Numbered from the stretch's first letter, positions 1-9,508 are shown. The stretch is DNA of 64,000 nt from Gelidibacter pelagius (GCF_017581925.1 NZ_JAGEVG010000009.1:62001-126000), one strand, 5' to 3'. Program-made: numbers and translations. The notes: a model not told the origin generated them from the letters alone.

Positions 1-1
1 G

Positions 2-967
2 GTAGATACGTTTACTTCAGGGATTTTTAGAGCGTGGTTTTCTTTTGGAGATATTAATACCGCCATCTATCTCTCGGCAATTCTGACCGTTATCGTTTTG
101 GTGCTGATCTGGTTGGAGAACATCCAAAGAGGGAGCCGAAATTGGAATGCTGGAAGTGGGAGTTCCAAACCGGCACTTCGGATCAGGCCTAAGTACAAAA
201 GTACACGACGGTTGTATACGGGGCTTTGCTTAACGGTTTTGCTGATTAGTTTTATTTTTCCGCTGTTACAACTTTTTTACTGGGTATCGCTGACCTGGCG
301 TAATGTAGTAGATTCTGAGTTTGGGATCTTGATTTTTAGGAGTTTCTCTTTAGCGATTGGGTCAGCAGTGGCCATTGCGGTGATCTCCATATTTTTATTG
401 TACGCCATCCGTTTAAGTCCTTTAAAATGGACGAAACATATTGCGCGGACCGCTTCTTTGGGCTACGCTATCCCTGGTGCGGTTATTGCAGTAGGAGTAA
501 TGATTCCTATGATGGGCCTCGATCGGAGCATCAATTGGGCGATCTCCAATAATTTAGGGATGATATTGTCAGGAACATTGTTTATCTTAGTGGTGGCGTA
601 TATTGTTCGGTTTATGGCTGTAGGATATAATGCTATTGACGCCGGATTTCAGAAAACAGGAGCCTCAGTAAATGAGGTGGCACGATCCTTGGGCGCTTCG
701 CCGTTAAGGACCTTATGGAAAATAGACTTACCTTTGATAAGGAACAGTATAGCGGGGGCAGTATTATTGGCCTTTGTAGATATCTTAAAGGAACTGCCGC
801 TGACCTTGATTTTGAGACCTTTTAACTTCCATACCTTGGCGACCAAAGCCTTTGATATGGCGACCAATGAGATGATAGCAGAATCAGCAAATGCATCCTT
901 GGTGGTGGTTTTAACAGGAGTGATACCAATTATAGTGTTGAATAATATGATCAGTAGAAAAAAATGA
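2..967 (+). CDS. Iron(III)-type ABC transporter permease, C-terminal part
   Basis: The reading frame is open from base 2, so the gene starts before the window and only its C-terminal part is present. The protein is a hydrophobic inner-membrane subunit with several helices. The cytoplasmic-loop EAA signature is visible near 670-760 (EVARSLGASPLRTLWKIDLP), which binds the ATPase. The segment FTSGIFRAWFSFGD close to the start is typical of FbpB/AfuB ferric-ion permeases with two fused permease halves. The ATPase gene follows about 90 bp downstream on the same strand, giving an FbpB-FbpC order. Substrate Fe(III) is inferred from family resemblance; thiamine or another ion cannot be excluded. Confidence 0.8.
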   Translation, partial: VDTFTSGIFRAWFSFGDINTAIYLSAILTVIVLVLIWLENIQRGSRNWNAGSGSSKPALRIRPKYKSTRRLYTGLCLTVLLISFIFPLLQLFYWVSLTWRNVVDSEFGILIFRSFSLAIGSAVAIAVISIFLLYAIRLSPLKWTKHIARTASLGYAIPGAVIAVGVMIPMMGLDRSINWAISNNLGMILSGTLFILVVAYIVRFMAVGYNAIDAGFQKTGASVNEVARSLGASPLRTLWKIDLPLIRNSIAGAVLLAFVDILKELPLTLILRPFNFHTLATKAFDMATNEMIAESANASLVVVLTGVIPIIVLNNMISRKK

Positions 968-1056
968 GGAGTGAAGCATGAAGATCAATAGCTTTTGAAA
1001 TGAGAAGATAAGAAACAGAATTGTATCTTTTCGGAAGACAAAAGCAGAAAAAAGGA

Positions 1057-2160
1057 ATGACCATGGCGATTATTGAATTAAATAATATTAGTAAACAATA
1101 TCGGAGCGCCGACACCTATGCGGTGGACGGAGTGTCTTTTTCATTGGAGAAAGGTGAGATATTGGCGCTTGTTGGCGAAAGCGGTTCTGGGAAAACTACC
1201 CTGTTGCGCTTAATTGCGGGATTGGAGCATCCAAATTCCGGAACGATTGTATTGGCTGGAGAAACGATCGTGAGCGGACGAAAATCCTTACCAACCAATA
1301 AACGAAAAACCGGAATGGTTTTTCAGGATTACGCTTTGTTTCCACATTTGACTATTTTTGAGAATGTTGCCTTTGGATTAAAAGGACTTAATAAAAAAGA
1401 GACCGAGCAGCGCGTTCTCGAAACTATTAAATTGACCGGCTTAAAGGAAGATGTTAAGAAATACCCACATCAACTTTCTGGAGGACAGCAGCAGCGGGTG
1501 GCATTGGCTCGGGCATTAGCACCACGACCAGAATTATTGTTGATGGATGAGCCCTTTAGTAATTTAGATACCATCTTACGGGACCAAGTTCGCGAGGAAG
1601 TGCGACAGATCATCAAAGCCATGGGGATCACTGCCATTTTAGTGACGCATGATACCAAGGATGCTTTTTCCACGGCCGATAAGATTGCGGTAATGCTTAA
1701 TGGGAAATTATTACAGCTCGATACCCCAGATAGTTTATACAATAACCCAAACTCTTCTTATGTTGCTGAGCTTTTTGGAAAATCCAACAACGTCGTGGCT
1801 ACTGTGGCTCCTGGAGGATTTAAAACACCCTTCGGATTTGTTAGAGGTCCAAAGGATTGTCCGTTATCCGTAAATCGTGATAAGGTGAATCTCTTTTTCA
1901 GGGCTGAAGAAACCGATTTTTGCAATGCCGAAGAACCACATCTCTGCGGCATGGTGGAACAGTGTATGTACCTTGGGGATCACATGCAGTTGAAAGTATG
2001 CTGTAACCGATGTAATAAATGTGCGAATGATTGTAAAGGGGAACTTTTGGATGAAACACAGAGTATCTTGTTGAAATCTTCAGTGCAAACTTGGAAACCT
2101 GGTGATATCGTACGGTTTAAACTCAAAAACTTCAAAGTCAAGGAAACCGATTCTGAATAG
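1057..2160 (+). CDS. ABC transporter ATP-binding protein (FbpC/PotA-like) with Cys-rich C-terminus
   Basis: ATPase subunit expected to power the permease just upstream. Walker A is GESGSGKTT, the signature is LSGGQQQRV, and Walker B is LLLMDEP followed by the H-loop LVTHD. The frame is open from 1021 (TTG), but ATG 1057, preceded by a purine-rich stretch, gives the normal family N-terminus; ATG 1063 is also possible. The C-terminal TOBE-like regulatory region holds eight cysteines (residues 289, 297, 303, 315, 316, 319, 322, 326). Residues 316-326 read CNRCNKCANDC, the CX2CX2CX3C spacing of 4Fe-4S ferredoxins. Family members often have a regulatory domain here; the cysteine cluster is unusual and suggests iron or redox sensing, which is inference. 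Confidence 0.88.
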   Translation: MTMAIIELNNISKQYRSADTYAVDGVSFSLEKGEILALVGESGSGKTTLLRLIAGLEHPNSGTIVLAGETIVSGRKSLPTNKRKTGMVFQDYALFPHLTIFENVAFGLKGLNKKETEQRVLETIKLTGLKEDVKKYPHQLSGGQQQRVALARALAPRPELLLMDEPFSNLDTILRDQVREEVRQIIKAMGITAILVTHDTKDAFSTADKIAVMLNGKLLQLDTPDSLYNNPNSSYVAELFGKSNNVVATVAPGGFKTPFGFVRGPKDCPLSVNRDKVNLFFRAEETDFCNAEEPHLCGMVEQCMYLGDHMQLKVCCNRCNKCANDCKGELLDETQSILLKSSVQTWKPGDIVRFKLKNFKVKETDSE

Positions 2161-2437
2161 GGTGGTGATGTCGATTGAAGGAGAGATTTTTTTCATATAA
2201 AACTTTTTTTGAAGCTTTATAGGACGACATGGTGACGTTTGAACCTTTTTTATCATGTAACATCATGAAGCTGCCTTATAGAGTCTATGTATCAGGTAAA
2301 ATTGAGAATTGATTAAAATAAATATCTGTTTATACCACAACTTTCTATTTCATAGAATAATACTCGAGCATTCAGGACTACAAGCCGCAAGAACTTCATC
2401 TTCTGTACAAAAAACCTTATAAGAGGCAATGTTTCTT

Positions 2438-2785
2438 CTAAGTATCAGTGCTTACCGTCTGTAACCCAATTACGGAAATGACCAAGGTGCTAATAAAGAA
2501 CATACGCCAAAACGTCACCGGTTCCTTGAACAGCAAAATACCGGCAATGACAGTGCCTACAGCTCCAATGGCGCCCCATACGGCATAGGCCGTGCCAACA
2601 GGGATGGGATTCTCGCCGCCCATAGCCTTAAATAAGAGATACATGCTTATGCCTACGCACACGATAAAAGAAAGCAACCACAGCCACATCTCCCTGCCAG
2701 AAGTGTGTTGTGCCTTTCCTAAGCTTACGGCAAATCCGGTCTCGAAGATGCCGCCAATGATCAATATGATCCAGTTGATGTTCAT
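2438..2785 (-). CDS. SMR family small multidrug/guanidinium-type exporter
   Basis: A 115-residue protein with four predicted membrane helices, the usual length for SMR transporters (EmrE, SugE/Gdx). The essential membrane glutamate of the family fits E15 in helix 1 (GGIFETGFAVSLG). The stretch GTAYAVWGAIGAVGT matches the conserved helix 3 signature (AYAVWxGxG). It would work as an antiparallel dimer exchanging protons for cationic drugs or guanidinium. The helix 1 sequence is closer to SugE/Gdx than to EmrE, but I cannot separate the two firmly. I looked for a guanidine riboswitch in the 5' region and saw none. The gene stands alone. Confidence 0.88.
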   Translation of the reverse strand: MNINWIILIIGGIFETGFAVSLGKAQHTSGREMWLWLLSFIVCVGISMYLLFKAMGGENPIPVGTAYAVWGAIGAVGTVIAGILLFKEPVTFWRMFFISTLVISVIGLQTVSTDT

Positions 2786-2800
2786 GTTGGTTTTAATTTA

Positions 2801-2840
2801 TTCCCACCAGTGGGTTTTAATACTTTGAGGCTTACCTCAA
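2801..2840. repeat. Dyad repeat, copy 1 (two small hairpins)
   Basis: Two adjacent hairpins: CCCAC-N2-GTGGG followed by TTTTAATAC and then TTGAGG-ctta-CCTCAA. A second copy of the first 30 nt lies at 35044-35073, with 26 of 30 positions identical. This copy sits directly upstream of the SMR gene start, so it would be in its 5' leader. It is probably a dispersed intergenic repeat. Confidence 0.6.
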
Positions 2841-2975
2841 TCAAAGACATAAATCCTTACTCATGCCTCGTGGTCTTGCCCTGAGGTTCTCGATTACACA
2901 GGATCTGTTAAATGTCATTTTTAAAAATACAATTGTTTCAATTAACGCCCCAATAATAGTCGGACTTTTATTTAA

Positions 2976-3182
2976 TTAAAGGTCGAAATCCGGTTCTCTA
3001 TGGCTATTGGAAACACAAGTAATGATGACTTTTTCATCTTCTTTTCCTGCTATTTCACGATTCAGACTTTCAGTTTGCCAATATAAAACTTTAGAATTCC
3101 AATCCATAATAATTCGTTCCCAAAACAAGAATCGGTTTGGGAATATGGTTGATGGATAACCCTTGTCATCTTTAACATGACA
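2976..3182 (-). pseudogene. Orphan open frame, possible gene remnant
   Basis: A stop-free stretch of 68 codons in an otherwise empty 443-bp gap. The first ATG lies at 3107, giving 43 residues that end in HREPDFDL. The composition looks protein-like (for example DKGYPSTIFPNRFLFWERI before the ATG and KEDEKVIITCVSNSH after it), with no start codon covering the whole frame. I do not recognise a family. It could be the decayed C-terminus of a lost gene or a chance frame. Confidence 0.25.
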
Positions 3183-3228
3183 TTAGAAGAAAGCGGCTTT
3201 GATTTTCTTAACTTAGCCATAAAAACAA

Positions 3229-3780
3229 ATGAAAAATATTATAGTCGTTTTAACCTTTTTTCTCTCTATTAATTTAATATCGCAAAACAATTTAACCATG
3301 CAAAATAATTCCATTCATCAATTTAAGGTCGAAGCGCTTTCTGGTGGTGAGATCGATTTTTCCGATTTTAAAGGAAAGAAAATACTGATCGTAAATACCG
3401 CTTCAAAATGCGGATATACGCCACAATATGAAGGTCTGGAAGCACTATACAGTTCAAATAAGGACAATTTGGTCATTGTGGGATTTCCTGCCAATAATTT
3501 TGGAGCTCAGGAACCTGGCAGCAATGACGAGATTTCAGCCTTTTGTGAACAGAACTACGGCGTAAGTTTTCCGATGGCGGCCAAGGTCTCAGTTAAAGGG
3601 GAGGATATGGCTCCAGTTTTCGCATGGCTGACCTCTAAGTCCCAAAATGGCGTAATGGACGTCAATGTTAAATGGAATTTTACAAAATTCATCCTCGATG
3701 AGAACGGGGGCCTCGTCGCCTCTTTTGAGAGTAAGGTTAAACCACAAAGTGACGAGATATTGGAAGCACTAACGAGGTGA
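3229..3780 (+). CDS. Glutathione peroxidase family thiol peroxidase, exported
   Basis: Reduces hydrogen peroxide or lipid hydroperoxides, probably with thioredoxin as reductant, as most bacterial cysteine GPx proteins do. The peroxidatic cysteine is C61 in NTASKCGYTPQY. The conserved FPANNFGAQEPGSNDEI block and the WNFTKF block supply the rest of the catalytic site. The first 20 residues form a hydrophobic signal peptide, so it should act in the periplasm. The length of 183 residues is normal for the family plus the signal. It lies just before the copper block and may guard against copper-driven oxidative stress, which is inference. Confidence 0.93.
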   Translation: MKNIIVVLTFFLSINLISQNNLTMQNNSIHQFKVEALSGGEIDFSDFKGKKILIVNTASKCGYTPQYEGLEALYSSNKDNLVIVGFPANNFGAQEPGSNDEISAFCEQNYGVSFPMAAKVSVKGEDMAPVFAWLTSKSQNGVMDVNVKWNFTKFILDENGGLVASFESKVKPQSDEILEALTR

Positions 3781-3862
3781 TTTTTGGGCGTGTTTTTTCT
3801 TAAAAAGAGTTGATTTTACATTTGTCTTTCGTTTAAAATCTATAACCTGTGGAAATATTTTA

Positions 3863-3870
3863 TATCTTTG
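3863..3870 (+). promoter_or_regulatory. Possible -7 promoter element (TATCTTTG)
   Basis: TATCTTTG matches the Bacteroidota -7 consensus TAnnTTTG and ends 7 nt before the HYC_CC_PP start codon. No clear -33 TTG lies at the right distance. If used, the transcript would have a very short or no leader. Confidence 0.4.
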
Positions 3871-3877
3871 CGACATT

Positions 3878-4294
3878 ATGAAATCATTTTTCCATAAAAT
3901 AACTGCTGCTACTCTTGCGACTTTAGTATTATTTACTACGATGTCGTTCACTGTAGATATGCATTATTGTGGAGATACTTTAGTTGATTTTTCTTTATTC
4001 GATAAGGTTGAGACTTGTGGAATGGAGAAACAAGTGCCGACCAAAGCTTGTGGTAATGAACTAACAGAAAAATCATGTTGTTCAGAATTGCAGATCGTCA
4101 TGGAAGGTCAGGATGATTTGAAATTAACATTCGACACTTTAAATTTAGAGCAACAAGTTTTTGTTGCCTCTTTTTTCTATTCGTATATCAATCTTTTTGA
4201 AGGACTCGATGAAAACATCATTCCATTTAAAGACTATAATCCTCCCTTTCTCATACGGGATATACAAAAGCTACACGAGACTTATTTAATTTGA
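3878..4294 (+). CDS. HYC_CC_PP family protein
   Basis: A 138-residue exported protein with an N-terminal signal segment (about residues 5-25). It shows the three signatures that name the family: HYC (MHYCGDT), CC (KSCCSEL) and PP (YNPPFL). Three further cysteines lie between HYC and CC (TCGMEK, KACGNE). The family is known only from sequence in Bacteroidota and often precedes CusA/CzcA-type pumps, as here. The cysteines and histidine suggest periplasmic copper or other soft-metal binding. It is the first gene of the metal-resistance block, with about 120 bp before cusA. A function as metal chaperone or sensor is inference. Confidence 0.85.
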   Translation: MKSFFHKITAATLATLVLFTTMSFTVDMHYCGDTLVDFSLFDKVETCGMEKQVPTKACGNELTEKSCCSELQIVMEGQDDLKLTFDTLNLEQQVFVASFFYSYINLFEGLDENIIPFKDYNPPFLIRDIQKLHETYLI

Positions 4295-4412
4295 TTTTTA
4301 GACAGTAAAAATTTTGCCCTGCGGTGATTCCGTTTTGGGCACATTTTGTTGTGTTCAATTCTGATTTAATCAGCATGTAACACGAAGTTCAACTGTTTAA
4401 TAATCACAATTC

Positions 4413-7400
4413 ATGCTAAATAAAAGCATAAAATTTCTCATAGAGAATAAACTCGTCGCAGTTCTATTACTCGCCCTCTTCGTAGGTATGGGTGTGGTCA
4501 ATGCGCCTTTTAACTGGGATACTGGCTTTCTTCCCAGCAATCCTGTCGCCGTTGATGCCATTCCTGATATTGGCGAAAACCAACAAATCGTTTATACCCA
4601 ATGGGAAGGGCGCTCCCCACAAGATATAGAGGATCAAATAAGCTATCCACTTACCACGACGTTACTGGGCATTTCAGGAGTAAAGACGATCCGTAGTTCT
4701 TCCATGTTCGGCTTTTCGAGCATCTATATCATTTTTGAAGAAGATGTCGAGTTCTACTGGAGCCGTAGCCGCATCTTGGAAAAACTCAATTCCTTACCTT
4801 CGGGTCTGCTTCCCGATGGTGTCAACCCATCCTTGGGCCCAGATGCCACAGGATTAGGCCAGGTGTACTGGTACACTTTGGAAGGTCGCGATAAAGATGG
4901 CAACGTTACGGGAGGTTGGGATCTTCACGAACTCAGAAGCATTCAGGACTATTATGTGAAATATGCACTTTCTTCGGCAAGTGGCGTTTCTGAAGTGGCG
5001 TCTATTGGAGGCTATGTGCAGGAATATCAAATTGATGTGAAACCAGAGTTGATGCGCCAATACAATATCAGTTTGTCTGAAATTGTCAAAGCGGTCAAAG
5101 AAAGCAATAAGGATATTGGTGCCCAGACCATGGAAATCAATCAGGTGGAATACTTGGTTCGAGGTCTCGGATATATCAAGTCCGTTGCAGATATTGAAGA
5201 TGCCGTGGTGACCTCCGAAAATTATACCTCCATACGGATAAAGGATATCGCAAACGTCAGCTTAGGCCCTGCTCCTCGAAGAGGGATTTTAGACAAGGAA
5301 GGTGCTGAGGTTGTCGGTGGCGTTGTTACGGCGCGCTACGGTGCCAATCCAATGGAGGTGATCAACAATGTCAAGTTAAAGCTGGAAGAACTTAAAGCCG
5401 GTCTGCCTTCCAAGGAACTTTCTGATGGTAGAATATCCCAACTTACCGTAGTTCCTTTTTACGACCGTTCGATACTTATTCAGGAAACTTTGGACACGCT
5501 TGATGAAGCTTTAAGCCTGGAAATCCTCATTACCATCTTTGTGATTATCGTGATGGTTTTCAATCTAAGAGCTTCCGTACTTATTTCTGGACTCTTGCCC
5601 GTTGCGGTTTTAATGGTATTTATCACGATGAAGTTCTTTAATGTGGATGCCAATATTGTGGCGCTATCCGGGATTGCCATTGCCATTGGGACCATGGTGG
5701 ATATTGGGATCATCCTTACCGAAAATATCATCCGACATCTCGATGAGGAAAAAGAACGCTATAGCCTGACAGGCATTAAAAAATCGATCAATACAGTGGT
5801 CTACGAGGGAAGTGCCGAAGTTTCCAGTGCTATTCTTACTGCAGTATTGACGACTATTATTAGCTTTGTTCCAGTGTTCACGATGATCGGTGCGGAAGGA
5901 AAATTATTCAGACCCTTGGCCTTTACGAAAACCATGGCCATTACCGCTTCATTTATCGTGGCGCTATTTCTGATCCCGCCGTTTGCGGCCTACTTGTTCC
6001 GAAGAACAAGTTTAAAAAAGGTAACTACAACTACAGTTAGCGGATTATTGATCATCATAGGCATTGCTGTCATAGTTTTTGGGTATTGGTTGGGCCTGAT
6101 CTTAATTGGATTCGGTATTACCGGACTTTTAAAAGATGAGAAGATTGCTTCTAAAATATCTAACAGGTTAACACTAACTGATGAGCGTGCCAATAGCATC
6201 AATATATTTATTTCGGCCTTGGCTGTAATCTTCCTGTTGGCAGAATTCTGGCGTCCACTTGGCGTGGATAAAAGCATCTTCTGGAACCTTATATTTGTTG
6301 GATTGATCTGTTTTGGTCTTTTGGGCGTATTCTGGTTGTTTATGCATTACTATACCCGGATCCTTGGTTGGGCACTTCGCAATAAATTAGTGTTCCTGTC
6401 TATACCAGCTCTTATCGTTGTTTTTGGAATTATGATTTGGCAAAATACAGGCAAGGAATTTATGCCATCCTTAAATGAAGGTTCCTTTTTATTGATGCCA
6501 ACCTCTATGCCACACTCTGGGGTGGAAGAGAACAAACGCGTACTACAGCAATTGGATATGGCCGTGGCGGGCATTCCAGAGATTAAAACCGTTGTTGGGA
6601 AAGCAGGTCGAACCGACTCAGCACTTGACCCGGCACCATTGGCCATGTATGAAAATATCATTCTCTATAAGTCGGAATACGCACTAAATAAAGATGGAAA
6701 GCGCCAAAGGTTTAAAGTCAATACCGATGGATTGTTTATTCTTAAGGACGGCAGGCTTGCTCTCAATCCAAATAGTGAAGCCGCTAAAAATGGCACTACT
6801 GAGAATTCAGAAACTCAGGATGCATTTTTTGTGAAAGAACAAGATCTTGTTCCTGATAATGATGGGGAGTTTTATCGCAACTGGCGACCTGAAATAAAAT
6901 CCCCTGATGATATCTGGAATGAGATCGTTCGGGTAACGAAAATCCCTGGTGTCACCTCCGCTCCAAAATTGCAGCCCATCGAAACCCGATTGGTCATGTT
7001 GCAAACTGGAATGCGAGCGCCGATGGGCATTAAAGTGAAAGGACAGGACCTTAGAAAGATTGAAGCCTTTGGAATTGAACTGGAGGAGATTTTGAAACAT
7101 GCCGAAGGCGTAAAAGTAGAAGCTGTTTTTGCCGATCGAATTGTAGGAAAACCTTACATGTTAATAGATATTAAAAGAGATCGCTTGGCGCGATATGGAG
7201 TGTCCATAGAAGATGTGCAGCAAATTTTGCAAGTTGCAGTCGGAGGGATGCCATTGACCCAAACGGTGGAAGGAAGAGAACGTTATGACGTGCGGGTGCG
7301 CTATCCACGCGAGTTACGGGCTGACCCGGAAGATCTTAAGAATATCTATGTACCGGTCGAAAAAGGCAATCCAGTTCCATTGGGAGAACTTGTAGAAATA

Positions 7401-8213
7401 CGCTACGAGCAGGGGCCGCAGATGATCAAAAGTGAGGACACATTTTTGGTGGGTTATGTATTGTTCGATAAATTGGAGGGCTACGCAGAAGTCAATGTCG
7501 TTGAGAATGCACAGGCGTTGATCAAAGAAAAGATCGCCAGTGGAGAACTCACTGTTCCAAAAGGGATCAATTATCAATTTACGGGAACTTATGAAAACCA
7601 ATTGCGCGCCGAAAAAACACTTTCCGTAATTGTGCCTCTGGCCTTGGGGATCATCTTTTTAATCCTTTATTTCCAGTTCCGTTCTGTATTTACTTCACTG
7701 ATAGTATTTTCAGGAATCACCGTTGCTTTTGCTGGCGGATTTTTGCTGATCTGGTTTTACGGTCAGGATTGGTTCCTAAATTTCACCTTTTTTGGAGAAA
7801 ACTTGCGGGACATGTTCCAAATGCATCCCATTAATCTGAGTGTTGCCGTCTGGGTAGGATTTATTGCCCTCTTTGGGATTGCCACGGATGATGGCGTAGT
7901 GATGGCAACGTATCTCACCCAAACTTTTGATAAAAACGACCCTGAAGATGTCAAGGAAATCCGTGCATCTGTAGTAGAAGCAGGAAATAAAAGAATACGT
8001 CCCGCTTTGATGACTACGGCCACCACTATTTTGGCCTTGTTGCCAATATTGACCTCTACGGGCCGGGGAAGTGATATCATGATCCCAATGGCCATTCCAA
8101 GTTTTGGCGGCATGTTGATTGCGTTGATAACGCTCTTTGTAGTGCCTGTACTGTTCAGTTGGAGACGGGAAGCAAAATTGAAAAGACGGCTAAGAATCCT
8201 TAAAAAACAATAG
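4413..8213 (+). CDS. cusA: CusA/CzcA family heavy-metal efflux RND transporter
   Basis: Inner-membrane proton antiporter of a tripartite metal efflux pump; with CusB and CusC it would expel Cu(I)/Ag(I) from periplasm or cytoplasm to the outside. Family motifs include the N-terminal PVAVDAIPDIGENQQIVYT, the helix 4 segment AIAIGTMVDIGIILTENI and FGIATDDGVVMATYL in the C-terminal half. At 1266 residues it is about 200 longer than E. coli CusA. The extra length includes additional hydrophobic helices around residues 535-650 and a periplasmic insert around 760-840, a layout common in Bacteroidota. cusC starts 5 nt after its stop. Cu rather than Zn/Co is inferred from the neighbours. Confidence 0.95.
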   Translation: MLNKSIKFLIENKLVAVLLLALFVGMGVVNAPFNWDTGFLPSNPVAVDAIPDIGENQQIVYTQWEGRSPQDIEDQISYPLTTTLLGISGVKTIRSSSMFGFSSIYIIFEEDVEFYWSRSRILEKLNSLPSGLLPDGVNPSLGPDATGLGQVYWYTLEGRDKDGNVTGGWDLHELRSIQDYYVKYALSSASGVSEVASIGGYVQEYQIDVKPELMRQYNISLSEIVKAVKESNKDIGAQTMEINQVEYLVRGLGYIKSVADIEDAVVTSENYTSIRIKDIANVSLGPAPRRGILDKEGAEVVGGVVTARYGANPMEVINNVKLKLEELKAGLPSKELSDGRISQLTVVPFYDRSILIQETLDTLDEALSLEILITIFVIIVMVFNLRASVLISGLLPVAVLMVFITMKFFNVDANIVALSGIAIAIGTMVDIGIILTENIIRHLDEEKERYSLTGIKKSINTVVYEGSAEVSSAILTAVLTTIISFVPVFTMIGAEGKLFRPLAFTKTMAITASFIVALFLIPPFAAYLFRRTSLKKVTTTTVSGLLIIIGIAVIVFGYWLGLILIGFGITGLLKDEKIASKISNRLTLTDERANSINIFISALAVIFLLAEFWRPLGVDKSIFWNLIFVGLICFGLLGVFWLFMHYYTRILGWALRNKLVFLSIPALIVVFGIMIWQNTGKEFMPSLNEGSFLLMPTSMPHSGVEENKRVLQQLDMAVAGIPEIKTVVGKAGRTDSALDPAPLAMYENIILYKSEYALNKDGKRQRFKVNTDGLFILKDGRLALNPNSEAAKNGTTENSETQDAFFVKEQDLVPDNDGEFYRNWRPEIKSPDDIWNEIVRVTKIPGVTSAPKLQPIETRLVMLQTGMRAPMGIKVKGQDLRKIEAFGIELEEILKHAEGVKVEAVFADRIVGKPYMLIDIKRDRLARYGVSIEDVQQILQVAVGGMPLTQTVEGRERYDVRVRYPRELRADPEDLKNIYVPVEKGNPVPLGELVEIRYEQGPQMIKSEDTFLVGYVLFDKLEGYAEVNVVENAQALIKEKIASGELTVPKGINYQFTGTYENQLRAEKTLSVIVPLALGIIFLILYFQFRSVFTSLIVFSGITVAFAGGFLLIWFYGQDWFLNFTFFGENLRDMFQMHPINLSVAVWVGFIALFGIATDDGVVMATYLTQTFDKNDPEDVKEIRASVVEAGNKRIRPALMTTATTILALLPILTSTGRGSDIMIPMAIPSFGGMLIALITLFVVPVLFSWRREAKLKRRLRILKKQ

Positions 8214-8218
8214 AAATA

Positions 8219-9457
8219 ATGAATCTAAATTTAAATACAACTATTCGTTTGCGTTTTCAGCAGTTCCGTGTTGGGGGTCTATGTCTTGTGACGCTGCTAT
8301 TTTTTGGTTGGTCTTCTCAAGGTCAGCAATTGGAAACCTATGTTGAAGAGGCTATAATTAACAATCCGAATATTCAGGCCGTAGAAAAGCAATATGCTAT
8401 TTCTACGGAAAAGATATCGGAAACCAACACACTTCCTAATACCGAGTTTTCAGGAGGTTATATGATCGGAAGCGAGATGCCCATGATGCAACAAGGGCAG
8501 TTTTCAGTGATGCAAATGCTGCCTTGGTTTGGAACTGTTTCTGCTCGTGGCGACTATGCCGCGGCAATGGCCGATGCGGATTTTTTGGAGATCGAAATCG
8601 CCAAAAGAAAAATCGCCATGGTCTTGTCGCAATCCTATTACCGCTTATATAAAATAGAAAAAAAGCAAGAGGTATTGGATTCCAATATCAAGCTGTTGCA
8701 GGTTTATGAGCGGATGGCATTAACCTCTGTGGAGGTGGGACAAGCTTCTGCCGTTTCAGTGTTGCGACTGCAGATGCGACAAAATGAGCTGATGGAACGA
8801 AAATTAGTGTTGGAGCAGGATTACGCCGCAGAACTGACGGCTTTCAATAAGATAATGAACCGTGACGAAATAGCCCAGATCTCAATTGTAGATAGCTTAA
8901 TCATGCCTGAAAAGGATAGTGACATTGATTTTGCCAGTCTTAGTTTGCATCCCGAATTGCGAAAATTTGAGGAACTGAACAAGGTGGTTTCCCAAGCCGA
9001 TGCGCTCAATAAAAAAGAGAGTGCACCGGGGTTTGGGGTAGGGATGGAGTATATGCTATACAACGAAGCACCTAACATGTTGATGCCGATGGTAACGCTT
9101 TCGATACCAATATTCAATAAGAAATATAAATCCATCGCGAAACAGAACAACCTAAAGCATGAGGAGTTGGATATTCAAAAACAGGGATCACAAAATTCCT
9201 TGATAGCACAATTGCAGACAGCTGTGCGAAACAGAAATGCAGCACGCATCAGCTTTGAGACCCAAGAGAAGAATCTAATTCAAGCGCAGAATGCAAACGA
9301 GATTTTGCTCAAGAATTATGAAACTGGTACCATCGATTTTAGAGAAGTTTTAGATGTGCAGGAATTGCAGTTGAATTTTCAAATAAATCGCATAGAAGCG
9401 ATCGGGGCTTATTTTAATCAAGTGAGCATTATCAATTATTTTATGGGAACAAATTGA
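8219..9457 (+). CDS. TolC family outer-membrane efflux protein (CusC-like)
   Basis: Outer-membrane channel of the Cus-type tripartite pump, 412 residues, the typical size for short Bacteroidota CusC proteins. An N-terminal export signal ends near GQQ (about residue 36), with no lipobox. The rest is long amphipathic alpha-helix, with the repeated TolC pattern of two related halves (EEAIINNPNIQAVEKQYAIS and the later AQNANEILLKNYETGTIDF). It begins 5 nt after cusA and is surely cotranscribed. The C-terminal DFREVLDVQELQL matches the family ending. Confidence 0.92.
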   Translation: MNLNLNTTIRLRFQQFRVGGLCLVTLLFFGWSSQGQQLETYVEEAIINNPNIQAVEKQYAISTEKISETNTLPNTEFSGGYMIGSEMPMMQQGQFSVMQMLPWFGTVSARGDYAAAMADADFLEIEIAKRKIAMVLSQSYYRLYKIEKKQEVLDSNIKLLQVYERMALTSVEVGQASAVSVLRLQMRQNELMERKLVLEQDYAAELTAFNKIMNRDEIAQISIVDSLIMPEKDSDIDFASLSLHPELRKFEELNKVVSQADALNKKESAPGFGVGMEYMLYNEAPNMLMPMVTLSIPIFNKKYKSIAKQNNLKHEELDIQKQGSQNSLIAQLQTAVRNRNAARISFETQEKNLIQAQNANEILLKNYETGTIDFREVLDVQELQLNFQINRIEAIGAYFNQVSIINYFMGTN

Positions 9458-9508
9458 TGACTATTTATCAATGAAATCAGTTACCCAATAATTTAAAATT
9501 AATAACAA

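Noticed and set aside
2350-2437. Short cysteine-containing frame downstream of the SMR gene (reads VFCTEDEVLAACSPECSS)
   Set aside because: Only about 30 codons, no start codon and no recognisable family; kept as chance.
2786-2950. Guanidine riboswitch before the SMR gene
   Set aside because: Two hairpins are present but their loops lack the ACGR motifs of the mini-ykkC type and no ykkC-like core is seen; the same hairpin occurs after mscS, so it is a repeat.
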